DNA of 55,376 bases. Origin: Eubacteriales bacterium. Lineage in GTDB: Bacteria; Bacillota; Clostridia; Lachnospirales; Lachnospiraceae. Below the pieces are notes generated by a model. That model had not been told where the DNA came from, did not search any database, and worked only from the letters and a program-made list of their open reading frames with translations. The number at the start of each line of letters is the position of its first letter. Positions within the stretch are counted from its first letter, which is position 1. Shown piece after piece: positions 9,269 through 17,687 of the stretch. The position numbers were made by a program, and so were the translations under genes. The stretch is from NCBI GenBank assembly GCA_030524125.1, contig JAUNHB010000008.1:1-55376 (forward strand), written 5' to 3'.

Positions 9269-9297
9269 ATCATAATATGCCCAAAGCGTTTCGTCAA
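9269..9297 (-). promoter_or_regulatory. Promoter of scrAB
   Basis: Minus strand: TTGACG, 17 bases, TATGAT. The proximal ScrR operator lies immediately downstream, where binding would block initiation. Confidence 0.85.
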
Positions 9298-9377
9298 TCC
9301 TTTTTGATGCTGATTTTCACGTTTCTCTTTTTTTCACAAAAATCCGTCACTGTTTTTATGGAAAATCACGGTTCGCC

Positions 9378-10355
9378 TCAGAGCGTTCCCCCTTCCTGCA
9401 CCGAGACCGGCAGCACCCGGTCCATCGCCTGCGCGCCCCGGCCCTCCACCATGCTCACGATCAGCTCCACCGACTGCTGCGCCAGCTCCTGCACCGGCTG
9501 CATGACCGCCGTCACCTCCCGCTCGCCAAGTCTCGTGACATAGGTTCCGTCGATGGCCACGATGCTCATATCCTCCGGCACCCGTCTGCCTCTTCTGGCC
9601 GCCTCCTTCATGCACGCGATGGCCGCCATATCCACGCCCAGGATCCCGTCGGCGTCGGGGCAGAGCTCAAACACCCGCTCCGCCGCCGCGGCGTACTGCT
9701 CCGGCGTGAACGTATTGTATCCCACAGACACATCCACGACCTCCGCTCCGCTCTGCCTCATGCAGCGCCGGAACGTCTCGTCCCGCTCCGATTCGTAATT
9801 GCGGATCGTGTGGGAGCTTACCAGCTGGGCGATCCGCTTTCTTCCTCTTGCGGCGAACAGGGCGGCCGCCAGCTCCCCGATCTGTCTCTTGTCCGCCCGC
9901 ACCGTGGGGATCTGCTCCGCCAGATAGCGGTCCAACGTCAGTATGGGCCTGCTGACCCGGAGATAGTTGGACACCTCCAGCGAGTGCGCTCCCATGATCA
10001 CGCCGTCCATCGTCTTTCTCTCCAGCATATCCAGATAGTCCTGTTCCACGTCCTCCCGGCCCGCCGTACCGCAGACCATCGTCTTGTAGCCTTTCCCGTA
10101 CAGCGCCTTCTCCGCGTGCTTCACGAACGCGGAGAAAAACGGATGCGCGATGTCCGGTATGATGATCCCGATGATGTGGGACTGTCTGCTCTTCAGGTTC
10201 CGCCCCAGCTCGCTCGGCGTGTAATTCAGCTCCTTCATCGCCCGCTCGATTTTTTCCCTCGTCTCCTTGGAGACATACCCTTTATTGTTGCAGGCGATGG
10301 ATACCGTGCTCCTCGATACTCCCGCCAGCTTTGCCACGTCACTGATACTCGCCAC
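9378..10355 (-). CDS. scrR: LacI family repressor of the sucrose locus
   Basis: 325-residue LacI/GalR-type repressor. Residues 1-50 form the helix-turn-helix and hinge (SISDVAKLAGVSRSTVS), followed by a periplasmic-binding-protein-like sensor core beginning at HIIGIIIPDIAHPFF. Start is GTG at 10355; no ATG in frame fits the family start, and AAAGGA lies 11 bases upstream. It sits directly upstream of scrA on the same strand with its own promoter at 10417-10445 and two matching operators before scrA, so control of scrAB is strongly implied. The inducer is probably sucrose-6-phosphate or fructose, by family analogy. Confidence 0.9.
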   Translation of the reverse strand: MASISDVAKLAGVSRSTVSIACNNKGYVSKETREKIERAMKELNYTPSELGRNLKSRQSHIIGIIIPDIAHPFFSAFVKHAEKALYGKGYKTMVCGTAGREDVEQDYLDMLERKTMDGVIMGAHSLEVSNYLRVSRPILTLDRYLAEQIPTVRADKRQIGELAAALFAARGRKRIAQLVSSHTIRNYESERDETFRRCMRQSGAEVVDVSVGYNTFTPEQYAAAAERVFELCPDADGILGVDMAAIACMKEAARRGRRVPEDMSIVAIDGTYVTRLGEREVTAVMQPVQELAQQSVELIVSMVEGRGAQAMDRVLPVSVQEGGTL

Positions 10356-10416
10356 GTTCTGTCATTTCCTTTCGCCGCCCCGGTCGCGGGGTGAAAACTT
10401 GCTTTTCTTCACGCTC

Positions 10417-10445
10417 ATTATATCAGCAGCCGCAGGAGAATGCAA
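10417..10445 (-). promoter_or_regulatory. Promoter of scrR
   Basis: Minus strand: TTGCAT, 17 bases, consensus TATAAT. The -35 box abuts the hairpin at 10445-10476. Confidence 0.75.
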
Positions 10446-10476
10446 TGCGCCCCGGCCTTTTCAAGCCGGGGCGCAT
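10445..10476 (-). terminator. Strong hairpin after adhE
   Basis: Perfect 12-bp GC-rich stem (arms ATGCGCCCCGGC and its complement) with an 8-base loop, 26 bases past the adhE stop. There is no T-run after it on the minus strand, so it may be a weak or factor-assisted terminator or a 3'-end stabiliser. Confidence 0.55.
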
Positions 10477-10501
10477 CGTCTGGGTCTGTATGGTTTTTTC
10501 C

Positions 10502-13120
10502 TTAGCCTTCGTGATATGCTTTCAGATAGATCTCCTTGATCTCGGACAGGAGCGGATATCTCGGGTTGGCTCCGGTACACTGGTCGTTGAAGGCGTTCTC
10601 CACCATCTCGTCCAGCGTCGCCATGAAGTCCTCCTCCTTGATGCCGTAATCCTTGATGGTCCTCTTGATGCCCACCTTCTCCTTCAGCTCCGCGATCGCC
10701 TTGATGAAGTTCTCAAACACTTCGTCGTCGTTCTTGCCCTGGATGCCGACAAATCTGGCCATCTCGCAGTATCTCTCCTTCGCGTGGGGATACGGATACT
10801 GGGAGAAGGTTCCCATCTTCACAGGAGCCGGGTCGGCGTTGTAGCGCATGACGAGCTCGATCAGCAGCGCGTTGGCCACGCCGTGGGGCAGATGATGATA
10901 AGCGCCCAGCTTGTGAGCCATGGAATGGCACACGCCCAGGAACGCATTGGCGAACGCCATACCGGCCATCGTGGAAGCGTTGGCCATCTTCTCTCTGGCC
11001 ACCGGATCCTTCGCGCCGTTCTCGTAAGCCTTCGGCAGATACTCAAAAATATTTTTCGTGGCCTTCAAAGCCAGGCCGTCCGTAAAGTCGGTGGCCATGA
11101 TGGACACGTAAGCCTCCAGAGAGTGGGTCAGGGCGTCGATACCGGACGCGCTGGTCAGGCCCTTCGGCTGGTTCATCATATAATCGGTGTCGATGATCGC
11201 CATGTTCGGCATCAGCTCATAGTCCGCGATAGGCCACTTGGTCCCCGTATCCGCATCGGTGATGATCGCAAACGGCGTCACCTCGGAGCCCGTGCCGGAG
11301 GAAGTGGGAACCGCCACAAACATGGCCTTCTGTCCCATCTTCGGGAACGTGTAGACTCTCTTCCGGATGTCCATGAAATCCATGGCCAGATCCTCAAACG
11401 CGCACTCGGGATGCTCGTACATGAGCCACATGATCTTTCCGGCGTCCATGGCGGAGCCGCCGCCCAGGGCGATGATCACGTCGGGCTCGAAAGCGCGAAG
11501 CTGCTCCACGCCCTTCCTCGCCGTCTGAAGCGTCGGATCCGGAGCGACCTCGTGGAAGCAGGCGTAGGTGATGCCCATCTCGTCCAGCTTGTCGGTGATC
11601 GGCTTCGTATAGCCGTTTCCGAACAGGAAGCCGTCGGTCACGATGAACGCTTTCTTCTTGTGATAATAGGTACGCAGCTCGTCAAGCGCCACCGGCAGGC
11701 AGCCTTTCTTGAAGTATACCTTCGGCGGGGTTCTGAACCAGAGCATATTCTCTCTCCTTTCAGCGACGGTCTTCGTGTTCAGCAGATGCTTCACATTGAC
11801 GTTCTCCGATACGGAGTTTCCGCCGTAGGAGCCGCAGCCCAGCGTCAGAGACGGCTCGAGCTTGAAGTTGTACAGATCGCCGATGCCTCCGTGAGAGGAC
11901 GGCGTGTTGACCAGAATCCGGCACGTCTTCATGCGCAGCGCGTGCTCGTTCATCTTTTCCTTCTCCGACGGATGGATATAGAGCGAGGAAGTGTGGCCGT
12001 AGCCTCCGTCTTCGATCAGCCGCTCGGACATATCGAGCGCCGTGGCGAAATCCTTCGCCTTGTAGAGCGCCAGCACCGGGGACAGCTTCTCATGGGCGAA
12101 GGGCTCCGACGGCTCCACGGAGGTCACTTCTCCGATGAGGATCTTCGTATTTTCCGGCACCTCGAATCCGGCCAGCTTCGCGATGGTGGCCGCTTTTTGT
12201 CCCACGATCTTCGCGTTGACCGTGCCGTTTTCGTTGAGGATGATGGCTCTCATCTTGTCCATCTCCGCCTTGCTCAGCACATGGCAGCCGCGCTTGACAA
12301 ATTCCGCCTTCACCTTGTCGTAAATGTCCTCGATCGCCGTCACCGACTGCTCCGACGCGCAGATCATGCCGTTGTCGAAGGTCTTGGAATGGATGACCGA
12401 ATAGACTGCGGTCTCGATGTCGCAGCTGCTGTCCATGATGACCGGCGTATTGCCGGGTCCCACGCCGATGGCCGGATTGCCGGACGAATACGCGGCCTTC
12501 ACCATGCCGGGGCCGCCGGTCGCTAAAATTACATCCACGGATTTCATCAGAAGTCCGGACAGCTCCAGCGTGGGCTCCTCCACCCAGCCGATGATCCCCT
12601 CGGGCGCTCCCGCCTTCACGGCCGCGTCCAGCACCACCTTCGCCGCCTCGATCGTACATTTCTTTGCGCGCGGGTGGGGGCTGATGATGATGGCGTTTCT
12701 CGTCTTCAGACAGATCAGGCATTTGAAGATCGCCGTGGACGTGGGGTTCGTCGTCGGGATGACCGCCCCGACCAGTCCCACCGGCTCCGCGATCTTCTTG
12801 ATGCCATAGGAAGTATCCTCCTCGATCACACCGCAGGTCTTCACGTTCTTGTAGGCATTGTACATGTACTCGGCCGCGTAGTGGTTTTTGATCACCTTGT
12901 CCTCCACGACTCCCATGCCTGTCTCCTCGCAGGCCAGCTTGGCCAGCGGAATACGCTGCTTGTTGGCCGCCATGGCGGCCTCAAAAAAGATTTTGTCCAC
13001 CTGCTCCTGTGTGTAGGTGGAAAAGATCTTCTGGGCCTCTCGCATGTCAGCGATCTTCTGCTGCAAAAGCTCCGCGCTGTTTGCCGCCTCGGGCGCCTTC
13101 GCCGTTTCCTGTTTTGCCAT
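10502..13120 (-). CDS. adhE: Bifunctional acetaldehyde-CoA/alcohol dehydrogenase
   Basis: 872-residue AdhE that reduces acetyl-CoA to acetaldehyde and then ethanol with two NADH, the main fermentative redox sink; the protein forms cytosolic spirosomes. Residues about 1-440 are the aldehyde dehydrogenase domain with catalytic Cys in MICASEQSV; residues about 455-870 are the iron-dependent alcohol dehydrogenase, with the NAD motif GGGSAMDAGK and metal-binding His in HSMAHKLGAYHHLPHG. Full length. ATG 13120 follows AAGGAGGG. Single-gene unit between scrR and trkH. Regulation probably redox-linked by family habit, but I found no convincing Rex site upstream. Confidence 0.97.
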   Translation of the reverse strand: MAKQETAKAPEAANSAELLQQKIADMREAQKIFSTYTQEQVDKIFFEAAMAANKQRIPLAKLACEETGMGVVEDKVIKNHYAAEYMYNAYKNVKTCGVIEEDTSYGIKKIAEPVGLVGAVIPTTNPTSTAIFKCLICLKTRNAIIISPHPRAKKCTIEAAKVVLDAAVKAGAPEGIIGWVEEPTLELSGLLMKSVDVILATGGPGMVKAAYSSGNPAIGVGPGNTPVIMDSSCDIETAVYSVIHSKTFDNGMICASEQSVTAIEDIYDKVKAEFVKRGCHVLSKAEMDKMRAIILNENGTVNAKIVGQKAATIAKLAGFEVPENTKILIGEVTSVEPSEPFAHEKLSPVLALYKAKDFATALDMSERLIEDGGYGHTSSLYIHPSEKEKMNEHALRMKTCRILVNTPSSHGGIGDLYNFKLEPSLTLGCGSYGGNSVSENVNVKHLLNTKTVAERRENMLWFRTPPKVYFKKGCLPVALDELRTYYHKKKAFIVTDGFLFGNGYTKPITDKLDEMGITYACFHEVAPDPTLQTARKGVEQLRAFEPDVIIALGGGSAMDAGKIMWLMYEHPECAFEDLAMDFMDIRKRVYTFPKMGQKAMFVAVPTSSGTGSEVTPFAIITDADTGTKWPIADYELMPNMAIIDTDYMMNQPKGLTSASGIDALTHSLEAYVSIMATDFTDGLALKATKNIFEYLPKAYENGAKDPVAREKMANASTMAGMAFANAFLGVCHSMAHKLGAYHHLPHGVANALLIELVMRYNADPAPVKMGTFSQYPYPHAKERYCEMARFVGIQGKNDDEVFENFIKAIAELKEKVGIKRTIKDYGIKEEDFMATLDEMVENAFNDQCTGANPRYPLLSEIKEIYLKAYHEG

Positions 13121-13203
13121 AAATACCCTCCTTTTTGATTTTTCTATACGTCACATGCATTGCATGACATATCCCTGATCCCATATGACAGGAGATTCCG
13201 ATT

Positions 13204-13266
13204 TTGTCTAAAATGACAATTTTTTCCTCAGTCTCTCCGCTCCCTATGTACATTCTAACATAGGGA
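13204..13266. promoter_or_regulatory. Two inverted repeats upstream of adhE
   Basis: TTGTC-6 bases-GACAA at 13204-13219 and a 9-bp hairpin TCCCTATGT/ACATAGGGA at 13241-13266 lie in the 200-bp gap between adhE and trkH. They could be operator or attenuator elements. I could not place a convincing -35/-10 pair here. Confidence 0.35.
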
Positions 13267-13319
13267 CATCAAAAAAGAAAGCACAGTTTTCGCAATCTCT
13301 GCCGAATCGCAGCGTACGC

Positions 13320-14768
13320 TCAGCCAAGCTGTTTCCTGCGCAGCAGATAGATGGCCGGAACGAGCATCGGGAAGATCTCAAGCCGTCCCGCCAGCATATC
13401 CAGCGACAGCACCAGCTTGGACAGATCGGAGTAGGCGGCAAAATTCCGGGTCGGCCCCACCATCCCGAGTCCGGGCCCCACGTTGTTGAGCGCGGCGGCC
13501 ACCGCGCTGAAGTTGGTCACTCCGTCAAAATTGTCCAGCGACAGGATCAGGATCGACGTCACGAAGATCCCCAGATATGCCACCAGAAATACGTTGATGG
13601 AACGCATGACCTCATGCTCCACCGTCTTTCCCTCAAACCGGATCTTGCGCACGTTTCTCGGGTGGAGGATGAACGCCAGCTCCTTCATGACCGTCTTTGC
13701 CATGATGCAGATGCGGGACACCTTGATGCCGCCGCCCGTGCTGCCCGCGCAGGCACCGATGAACATCAGGAGCACGAGGATCTCTCTGGAAAATTCCGGC
13801 CAGAGGTCGAAATCCACGCTGGCAAAGCCGGTGGTCGTAATGATGGAGGCCACCTGAAAGGCCGCGTGGCGGACCGTCAGGCCCGCGCTCCTGAAGGTGT
13901 GGTAGGTGTTGAGAGAGATCAGCGCCGTGGCGATCCCGATGATACCGAAGTAGACTCTGGCCTCCTCGCACCTGAGCCCCTCCCGGAATTTCTTCACATA
14001 AAACAGGAAGTAGACGTTAAAATTCACGCCGAACAGGATCATAAAGATCGTCAGCAGCCACTGGGTCAGCGCGTTGTAGCTGGCCGCGCTGCTGTTGAGC
14101 ACCGAAAATCCTCCTGTCCCCGCCGTGGCGAAGGCCAGATTGATCGAGTCAAACACCGGGCAGCCCGACAGGATCAGGCTGACGACCATGACCGCCGTCA
14201 TGCAGAAATAGATCTCATACAGGATCTTTGCGGAGCTTCGCACCTTCGGCACCAGCTTCCCGACGGACGGCCCCGGGCTCTCCGCCTTCATCAGATGCAT
14301 GCTGGAGGCTCCGGCCAGCGGCAGGAGGGCCAGCATAAACACCAGCACGCCCATACCTCCCACCCAGTGGGAAAAGCTTCTCCACATGAGGATCGCGCGC
14401 GGCGCGGCCTCCACGTCGGCCATGACCGACGACCCCGTGGTCGTAAAGCCCGACACGATCTCAAAGAACGCGTCGAAGGGGTTGGTCAGAACTCCGCTGG
14501 CATAGAGCGGCACCGCCCCGCAGAGGCTGAGCGCCAGCCAGCAGAGGGCCACGCTCACGTAGCCCTCCGCAGAAAAAATCGTCGTATTTTCCGGCCTGCT
14601 GCCCCGCAGCAGCGCTCCCGCCGCCAGGCAGAACAGGGCGGAGCCCACAAACACCGCCAGACAATGGCCCTCCCGGTAGATGACCGCCGTCAGCGCCGGA
14701 ACCAGCATGAGCGCCGCCTCCAGCATGATGATGCTTCCTACAATATAACGAATCATTCTCTTGTTCAT
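13320..14768 (-). CDS. trkH: Trk/Ktr potassium uptake channel subunit TrkH
   Basis: 482-residue membrane subunit of the Trk K+ uptake system. Four pore loops carry the selectivity-filter glycines: TTTGSSV, ATAGTGGFS, TTTGFAS and NVGPGLG. About ten membrane helices in four M1-P-M2 repeats are readable. Start set at ATG 14768, whose ATGA overlaps the trkA stop codon, so translation is coupled to the cytosolic regulator. The open frame upstream lies inside trkA and is discarded. Length is normal for TrkH. Confidence 0.95.
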   Translation of the reverse strand: MNKRMIRYIVGSIIMLEAALMLVPALTAVIYREGHCLAVFVGSALFCLAAGALLRGSRPENTTIFSAEGYVSVALCWLALSLCGAVPLYASGVLTNPFDAFFEIVSGFTTTGSSVMADVEAAPRAILMWRSFSHWVGGMGVLVFMLALLPLAGASSMHLMKAESPGPSVGKLVPKVRSSAKILYEIYFCMTAVMVVSLILSGCPVFDSINLAFATAGTGGFSVLNSSAASYNALTQWLLTIFMILFGVNFNVYFLFYVKKFREGLRCEEARVYFGIIGIATALISLNTYHTFRSAGLTVRHAAFQVASIITTTGFASVDFDLWPEFSREILVLLMFIGACAGSTGGGIKVSRICIMAKTVMKELAFILHPRNVRKIRFEGKTVEHEVMRSINVFLVAYLGIFVTSILILSLDNFDGVTNFSAVAAALNNVGPGLGMVGPTRNFAAYSDLSKLVLSLDMLAGRLEIFPMLVPAIYLLRRKQLG

Positions 14769-16174
14769 TGCGCCTGCTCCACCCTCATCTGATACGCGCC
14801 TGTCACGGCGGCCGGATGTTTCAAAATATCGCGGATATCCTTGAAGGCTCCGCACTCGGTCGTGATGATGACCACAGAATCGCCCTCCTTCAGGCAGTCC
14901 TGTCCCTTGGGAATGATGATGCGCCCCTTCCTGTGGATGGCGCACACGAGAAGGTTCGGCTTAAATTCCAGCTCCTGAAGCGGGGTGTCCGTCACCTCGC
15001 TGCCGGTCCTTATGACAAATTCCAGTGCCTCCGCGTTGCCGTCCACTAGACGGTACAGCGTCTCCACATTGCTCCCGATAGAATTCTGCATGGCGCGCAC
15101 ATACTGAAGGATCGTCTCCGACGTGATGTGCTTCGGATAGATCAGGCTTCCGATATTTAAGGAGCCGATGATGGTGTCGTATGTGTTCCGGTTGACCTTC
15201 GTGATCTTCTTTGCCTTGCTCATGCTCTTCGCGTAAAGCGCCAGCATGACGTTCTCCTCGTCCATGTTGGTCAGAGCCGCAAAGCCCTCCGCGGTGGCCA
15301 GCCCTTCCTCCGCCAGAAGTTCCCGGTCCGTTCCGTCCCCGTTGATGATCATGGCCTTCGGCAGCAGCTCGCACAGCATCTCGCAGGCGGCCCGGTCCTT
15401 CTCCACGATCTTCACGTGGATCCCCATTTCCAGAAGCCGCTTTGCCAGATAGAAAGAAATCTTTCCGCCGCCGATGATCATCGTGTTGCGCACCTGATTG
15501 GTCTCGATGCCGATGGCCCGGAAAAACCGGCTGGCATTCAGGGGAGACGCCACCACGGAGATCATGTCCCCTTCCTCGAGAGACACCTCTCCGTCGGGAA
15601 TGAGCACCTCATGGCCGCGCTCCACGATGCAGATCAGCACCTCGCAGCTGGACAGAAGCGACAGATCCTTGATCTTCTTTCCGCAGAGCGGGTTTTTCTC
15701 CTCCAGCTGAAAGCGCAGAAGCTCGATCCTGCCGTTGGCGAAGGTGTCGATGTCGATGGCGGACGGAAAACGCAGAAGCCGCGCCATCTCCATGGCCGCC
15801 GCCCACTCCGGGTTGATGACCATGGACAGGCCCAGCTCGTCCTTGATATGATGGATTTCATGCTGATAGATCGGATTCCTGACCCGGGCGATGGTCTGAC
15901 AGCCTCCGGCCTTCTTGGCGATCAGGCAGCTCAGCAGATTGACCTCGTCCGCGTTAGTCACCGCGATCATCAGGTCCGCCGTGTCCACGCCCGCATCCAT
16001 CTGGATGTCGTAGCTGGCCCCGTTTCCGACGATGCCCCTGACGTCCGCCGTGTTGGTGATCTGCTGGATCGCGCCCGGTCTTAAGTCGATCACCGTAATG
16101 TCATGCTTTTCTATGCTGAGCTGCTCCGCCAGCGCTCTTCCAACTTTGCCGCAGCCCGCAATGATAATGTTCAT
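14765..16174 (-). CDS. trkA: Trk potassium uptake regulatory subunit TrkA
   Basis: 469-residue peripheral NAD(H)-binding subunit that gates TrkH. Two tandem RCK units are visible: first Rossmann motif IIIAGCGKVGRAL at the N-terminus, second near residue 220 (MIIGGGKISFYLAKRLLEMG), each followed by a TrkA_C domain. The start at ATG 16174 (MNIIIAG) is preferred because GGAGGAGAG lies just before it and inside the longer frame. Four-base overlap with trkH. Promoter candidate at 16214-16242. Confidence 0.95.
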   Translation of the reverse strand: MNIIIAGCGKVGRALAEQLSIEKHDITVIDLRPGAIQQITNTADVRGIVGNGASYDIQMDAGVDTADLMIAVTNADEVNLLSCLIAKKAGGCQTIARVRNPIYQHEIHHIKDELGLSMVINPEWAAAMEMARLLRFPSAIDIDTFANGRIELLRFQLEEKNPLCGKKIKDLSLLSSCEVLICIVERGHEVLIPDGEVSLEEGDMISVVASPLNASRFFRAIGIETNQVRNTMIIGGGKISFYLAKRLLEMGIHVKIVEKDRAACEMLCELLPKAMIINGDGTDRELLAEEGLATAEGFAALTNMDEENVMLALYAKSMSKAKKITKVNRNTYDTIIGSLNIGSLIYPKHITSETILQYVRAMQNSIGSNVETLYRLVDGNAEALEFVIRTGSEVTDTPLQELEFKPNLLVCAIHRKGRIIIPKGQDCLKEGDSVVIITTECGAFKDIRDILKHPAAVTGAYQMRVEQAQ

Positions 16175-16213
16175 CTTTGGTCTCTCTCCTCCTGTTTGCA
16201 TCCGTTATAGACT

Positions 16214-16242
16214 AATATAACACTGACCGTTCAAAACTGCAA
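16214..16242 (-). promoter_or_regulatory. Promoter of trkAH
   Basis: Minus strand: TTGCAG, 17 bases, TATATT, about 40 bases before trkA. The -35 is weak. Confidence 0.5.
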
Positions 16243-16255
16243 CGATAACAATCAC

Positions 16256-16397
16256 AACAGTTCAGCCAGCCGGAAATGGCAGGGCAAAATTGTGCCTGCA
16301 CGAATTTGGATCTGTTGTTTCCGGCTGAGGGAGCGCCGATTATGAGCAAAGGCAGCCGCGTCAGCGCGACTTTGCGAATGGCGCGGGCTGAACTGTT
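16256..16397. repeat. MITE-like dispersed repeat, copy 1
   Basis: 142-bp element bounded by perfect 12-bp terminal inverted repeats AACAGTTCAGCC/GGCTGAACTGTT. The inside is largely shared, in inverted orientation, with the copy at 21377-21534, including GGCTGAGGGAGCG and TTATGAGCAAAGG stretches. It has no coding capacity and fills the gap between trkA and cotJC. No clear target-site duplication seen. Confidence 0.8.
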
Positions 16398-16460
16398 ACC
16401 GGAATCCGTGGCGTCCCCTCTCTGCCATGGTCTGGAGACGCCGGATCCTCCGTTTTTTCG

Positions 16461-17087
16461 TCAGCTCTGCCCGCCGCAGCCGCCCTTCACGCCCGTGTCA
16501 AACTCCGGATTCATAATATAGAAGTTTCTGGAATCCAAATGCTCCTGCGTGATGCGGAGCGTCTCGCCGAACCTCTGGAAATGCACGATCTCCCGCGCCC
16601 GCAGGAAGCGGAGCGGATCCGCCACCTCCGGATCCTTGACCAGACGCAGCAGGTTGTCGTACGTCGTGCGCGCCTTCTGCTCCGCCGCCAGATCCTCCAT
16701 CAGATCCGTGATCACGTCTCCCTTGGACTGAAATTCACAGGCGTTGAACGGAATCCCTCCCGCGGCCTGGGGCCAGAGCGCCGCCGTGTGATCCACATAA
16801 TATTTGTCAAAGCCCGACGCCTTCAGCTCCTCCATGGACATGCCCTTTGTGAGCTGGTAGACGATGGCGCAGATCATCTCGAGGTGGGCGAGCTCCTCCG
16901 TCCCAATATCCGTCAGCGTCGCCATGCACTCCTTGTACGGCATGGTGTAGCGCTGCGCCAGATAGCGCATGCTGGCGCCCAGCTCTCCGTCCGGGCCGCC
17001 GAACTGGGAGATGATCAGCTGCGCCATCTTCGGGTTCGGATTTTTGATATTGACCGGATACTGCAGTCGTTTCTCATAATTCCACAT
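16461..17087 (-). CDS. cotJC: Spore coat protein CotJC (manganese-catalase family)
   Basis: 208-residue ferritin-like protein of the CotJC/manganese catalase family, a structural and possibly peroxide-removing part of the spore coat. Metal-ligand glutamates of the four-helix bundle can be seen in GTEELAHLEM and AAEQKARTTY, with REIVHFQRFGE carrying the last Glu/His pair. Starts with the family's MWNYEKRLQYPV. Third gene of cotJABC, its ATG directly follows the cotJB stop. Ends in a Gly/Cys-rich tail. Expression is expected only in the mother cell during sporulation. Confidence 0.95.
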   Translation of the reverse strand: MWNYEKRLQYPVNIKNPNPKMAQLIISQFGGPDGELGASMRYLAQRYTMPYKECMATLTDIGTEELAHLEMICAIVYQLTKGMSMEELKASGFDKYYVDHTAALWPQAAGGIPFNACEFQSKGDVITDLMEDLAAEQKARTTYDNLLRLVKDPEVADPLRFLRAREIVHFQRFGETLRITQEHLDSRNFYIMNPEFDTGVKGGCGGQS

Positions 17088-17360
17088 TTAGCAGTCGCCT
17101 CCTTCCCACGGCCACGGGCGGTTGACCCACTCCCATCCTGCTCTGCAGCCCCGCGCCGTGTCGATGGTCAGCGGGCCGTAGAGCGCCGCGTAGTCCTGAA
17201 GGGCCTGCCGTCTGAGCTGGCTGTATTCCTGAAAATAAGCAAGCGCCGCCGGGTCCGACGGGTGGGTGTCCAGATAGAGATTCGCCTCCTGCACGGCGAA
17301 GCTGACCATATCCACCCATCTGAGCATCTGCTGTCTGGTCGGTGTGTTCTGCGCCGTCAT
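17088..17360 (-). CDS. cotJB: Spore coat protein CotJB
   Basis: 90-residue CotJB, a small coat-assembly protein co-made with CotJC. Family features: MLRWVDMVSFAVQEANLYLDTHP region and the C-terminal WVNRPWPWEGGDC. Start taken at ATG 17360, six bases after GGAGG and overlapping the cotJA stop as ATGA; an in-frame GTG two codons earlier is less likely. Tightly packed between cotJA and cotJC. Confidence 0.92.
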   Translation of the reverse strand: MTAQNTPTRQQMLRWVDMVSFAVQEANLYLDTHPSDPAALAYFQEYSQLRRQALQDYAALYGPLTIDTARGCRAGWEWVNRPWPWEGGDC

Positions 17361-17557
17361 CTGCACCCTCCTCTCACGCCGAGAAACGGCTTGTTGAGGT
17401 CCGGAAAGACCGTGCCGCAGGACAGGCCCTTTTCCAGATCATAGACTGCGCCCCATCGCTGCCACGGCACATAGGCCATTCCGACCGGATAGTCTCCGCC
17501 CGTCATGTCCGGCATCTGCCCGACGCCGCCCGCGGAGCATCTCTGATAATTTTCCAA
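17357..17557 (-). CDS. cotJA: Spore coat associated protein CotJA
   Basis: About 66-residue CotJA, first gene of the spore-coat operon. Recognisable core: YPVGMAYVPWQRW followed by a Tyr/Leu segment and TVFPDLNKPF, the family hallmark. The start is uncertain: TTG at 17557 gives MENYQRCSAGG and has GAGAGG about 11 bases upstream; an internal ATG (PDMTGG) would give a shorter protein. The longer open frame continues through a terminator and is rejected. Overlaps cotJB by four bases. Confidence 0.85.
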   Translation of the reverse strand: MENYQRCSAGGVGQMPDMTGGDYPVGMAYVPWQRWGAVYDLEKGLSCGTVFPDLNKPFLGVRGGCR

Positions 17558-17590
17558 TTTGACAGTTTCCTCTCTTCTTCTCTTTCCTTT

Positions 17591-17617
17591 TATCCTATGT
17601 GCGCACGCAAAAAAGGT
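17591..17617 (-). promoter_or_regulatory. Candidate sporulation (sigma-E/K) promoter of cotJABC
   Basis: On the minus strand AC, 16 bases, CATAGGATA fits the mother-cell sigma pattern AC-N16-CATA-NNN-TA. It sits about 34 bases before the presumed cotJA start and its upstream half overlaps the terminator of the preceding gene. No sigma-A promoter is visible in this short gap. Confidence 0.45.
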
Positions 17618-17639
17618 GATAGAAATGCATCTATCACCT
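17609..17639 (-). terminator. Terminator of the rhomboid-like gene
   Basis: Minus strand: 9-bp stem AGGTGATAG/CTATCACCT with an 8-base loop, followed by six T. It separates the rhomboid-like gene from cotJ. Confidence 0.88.
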
Positions 17640-17687
17640 GCGCCTGTCATATACTGTTACGTTTTGCTCCCGCCGCGCGCCGTAAGA

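Noticed and set aside
10391-12526. 711-codon open frame antisense to adhE
   Set aside because: High GC third positions make long shadow frames; the product has no recognisable domain and adhE is certain.
13204-13219. TTGTC/GACAA dyad before adhE as a Rex site
   Set aside because: Total length is 16, not 18, and the inner bases do not match the TTGTTAA half-sites, although adhE is a common Rex target.
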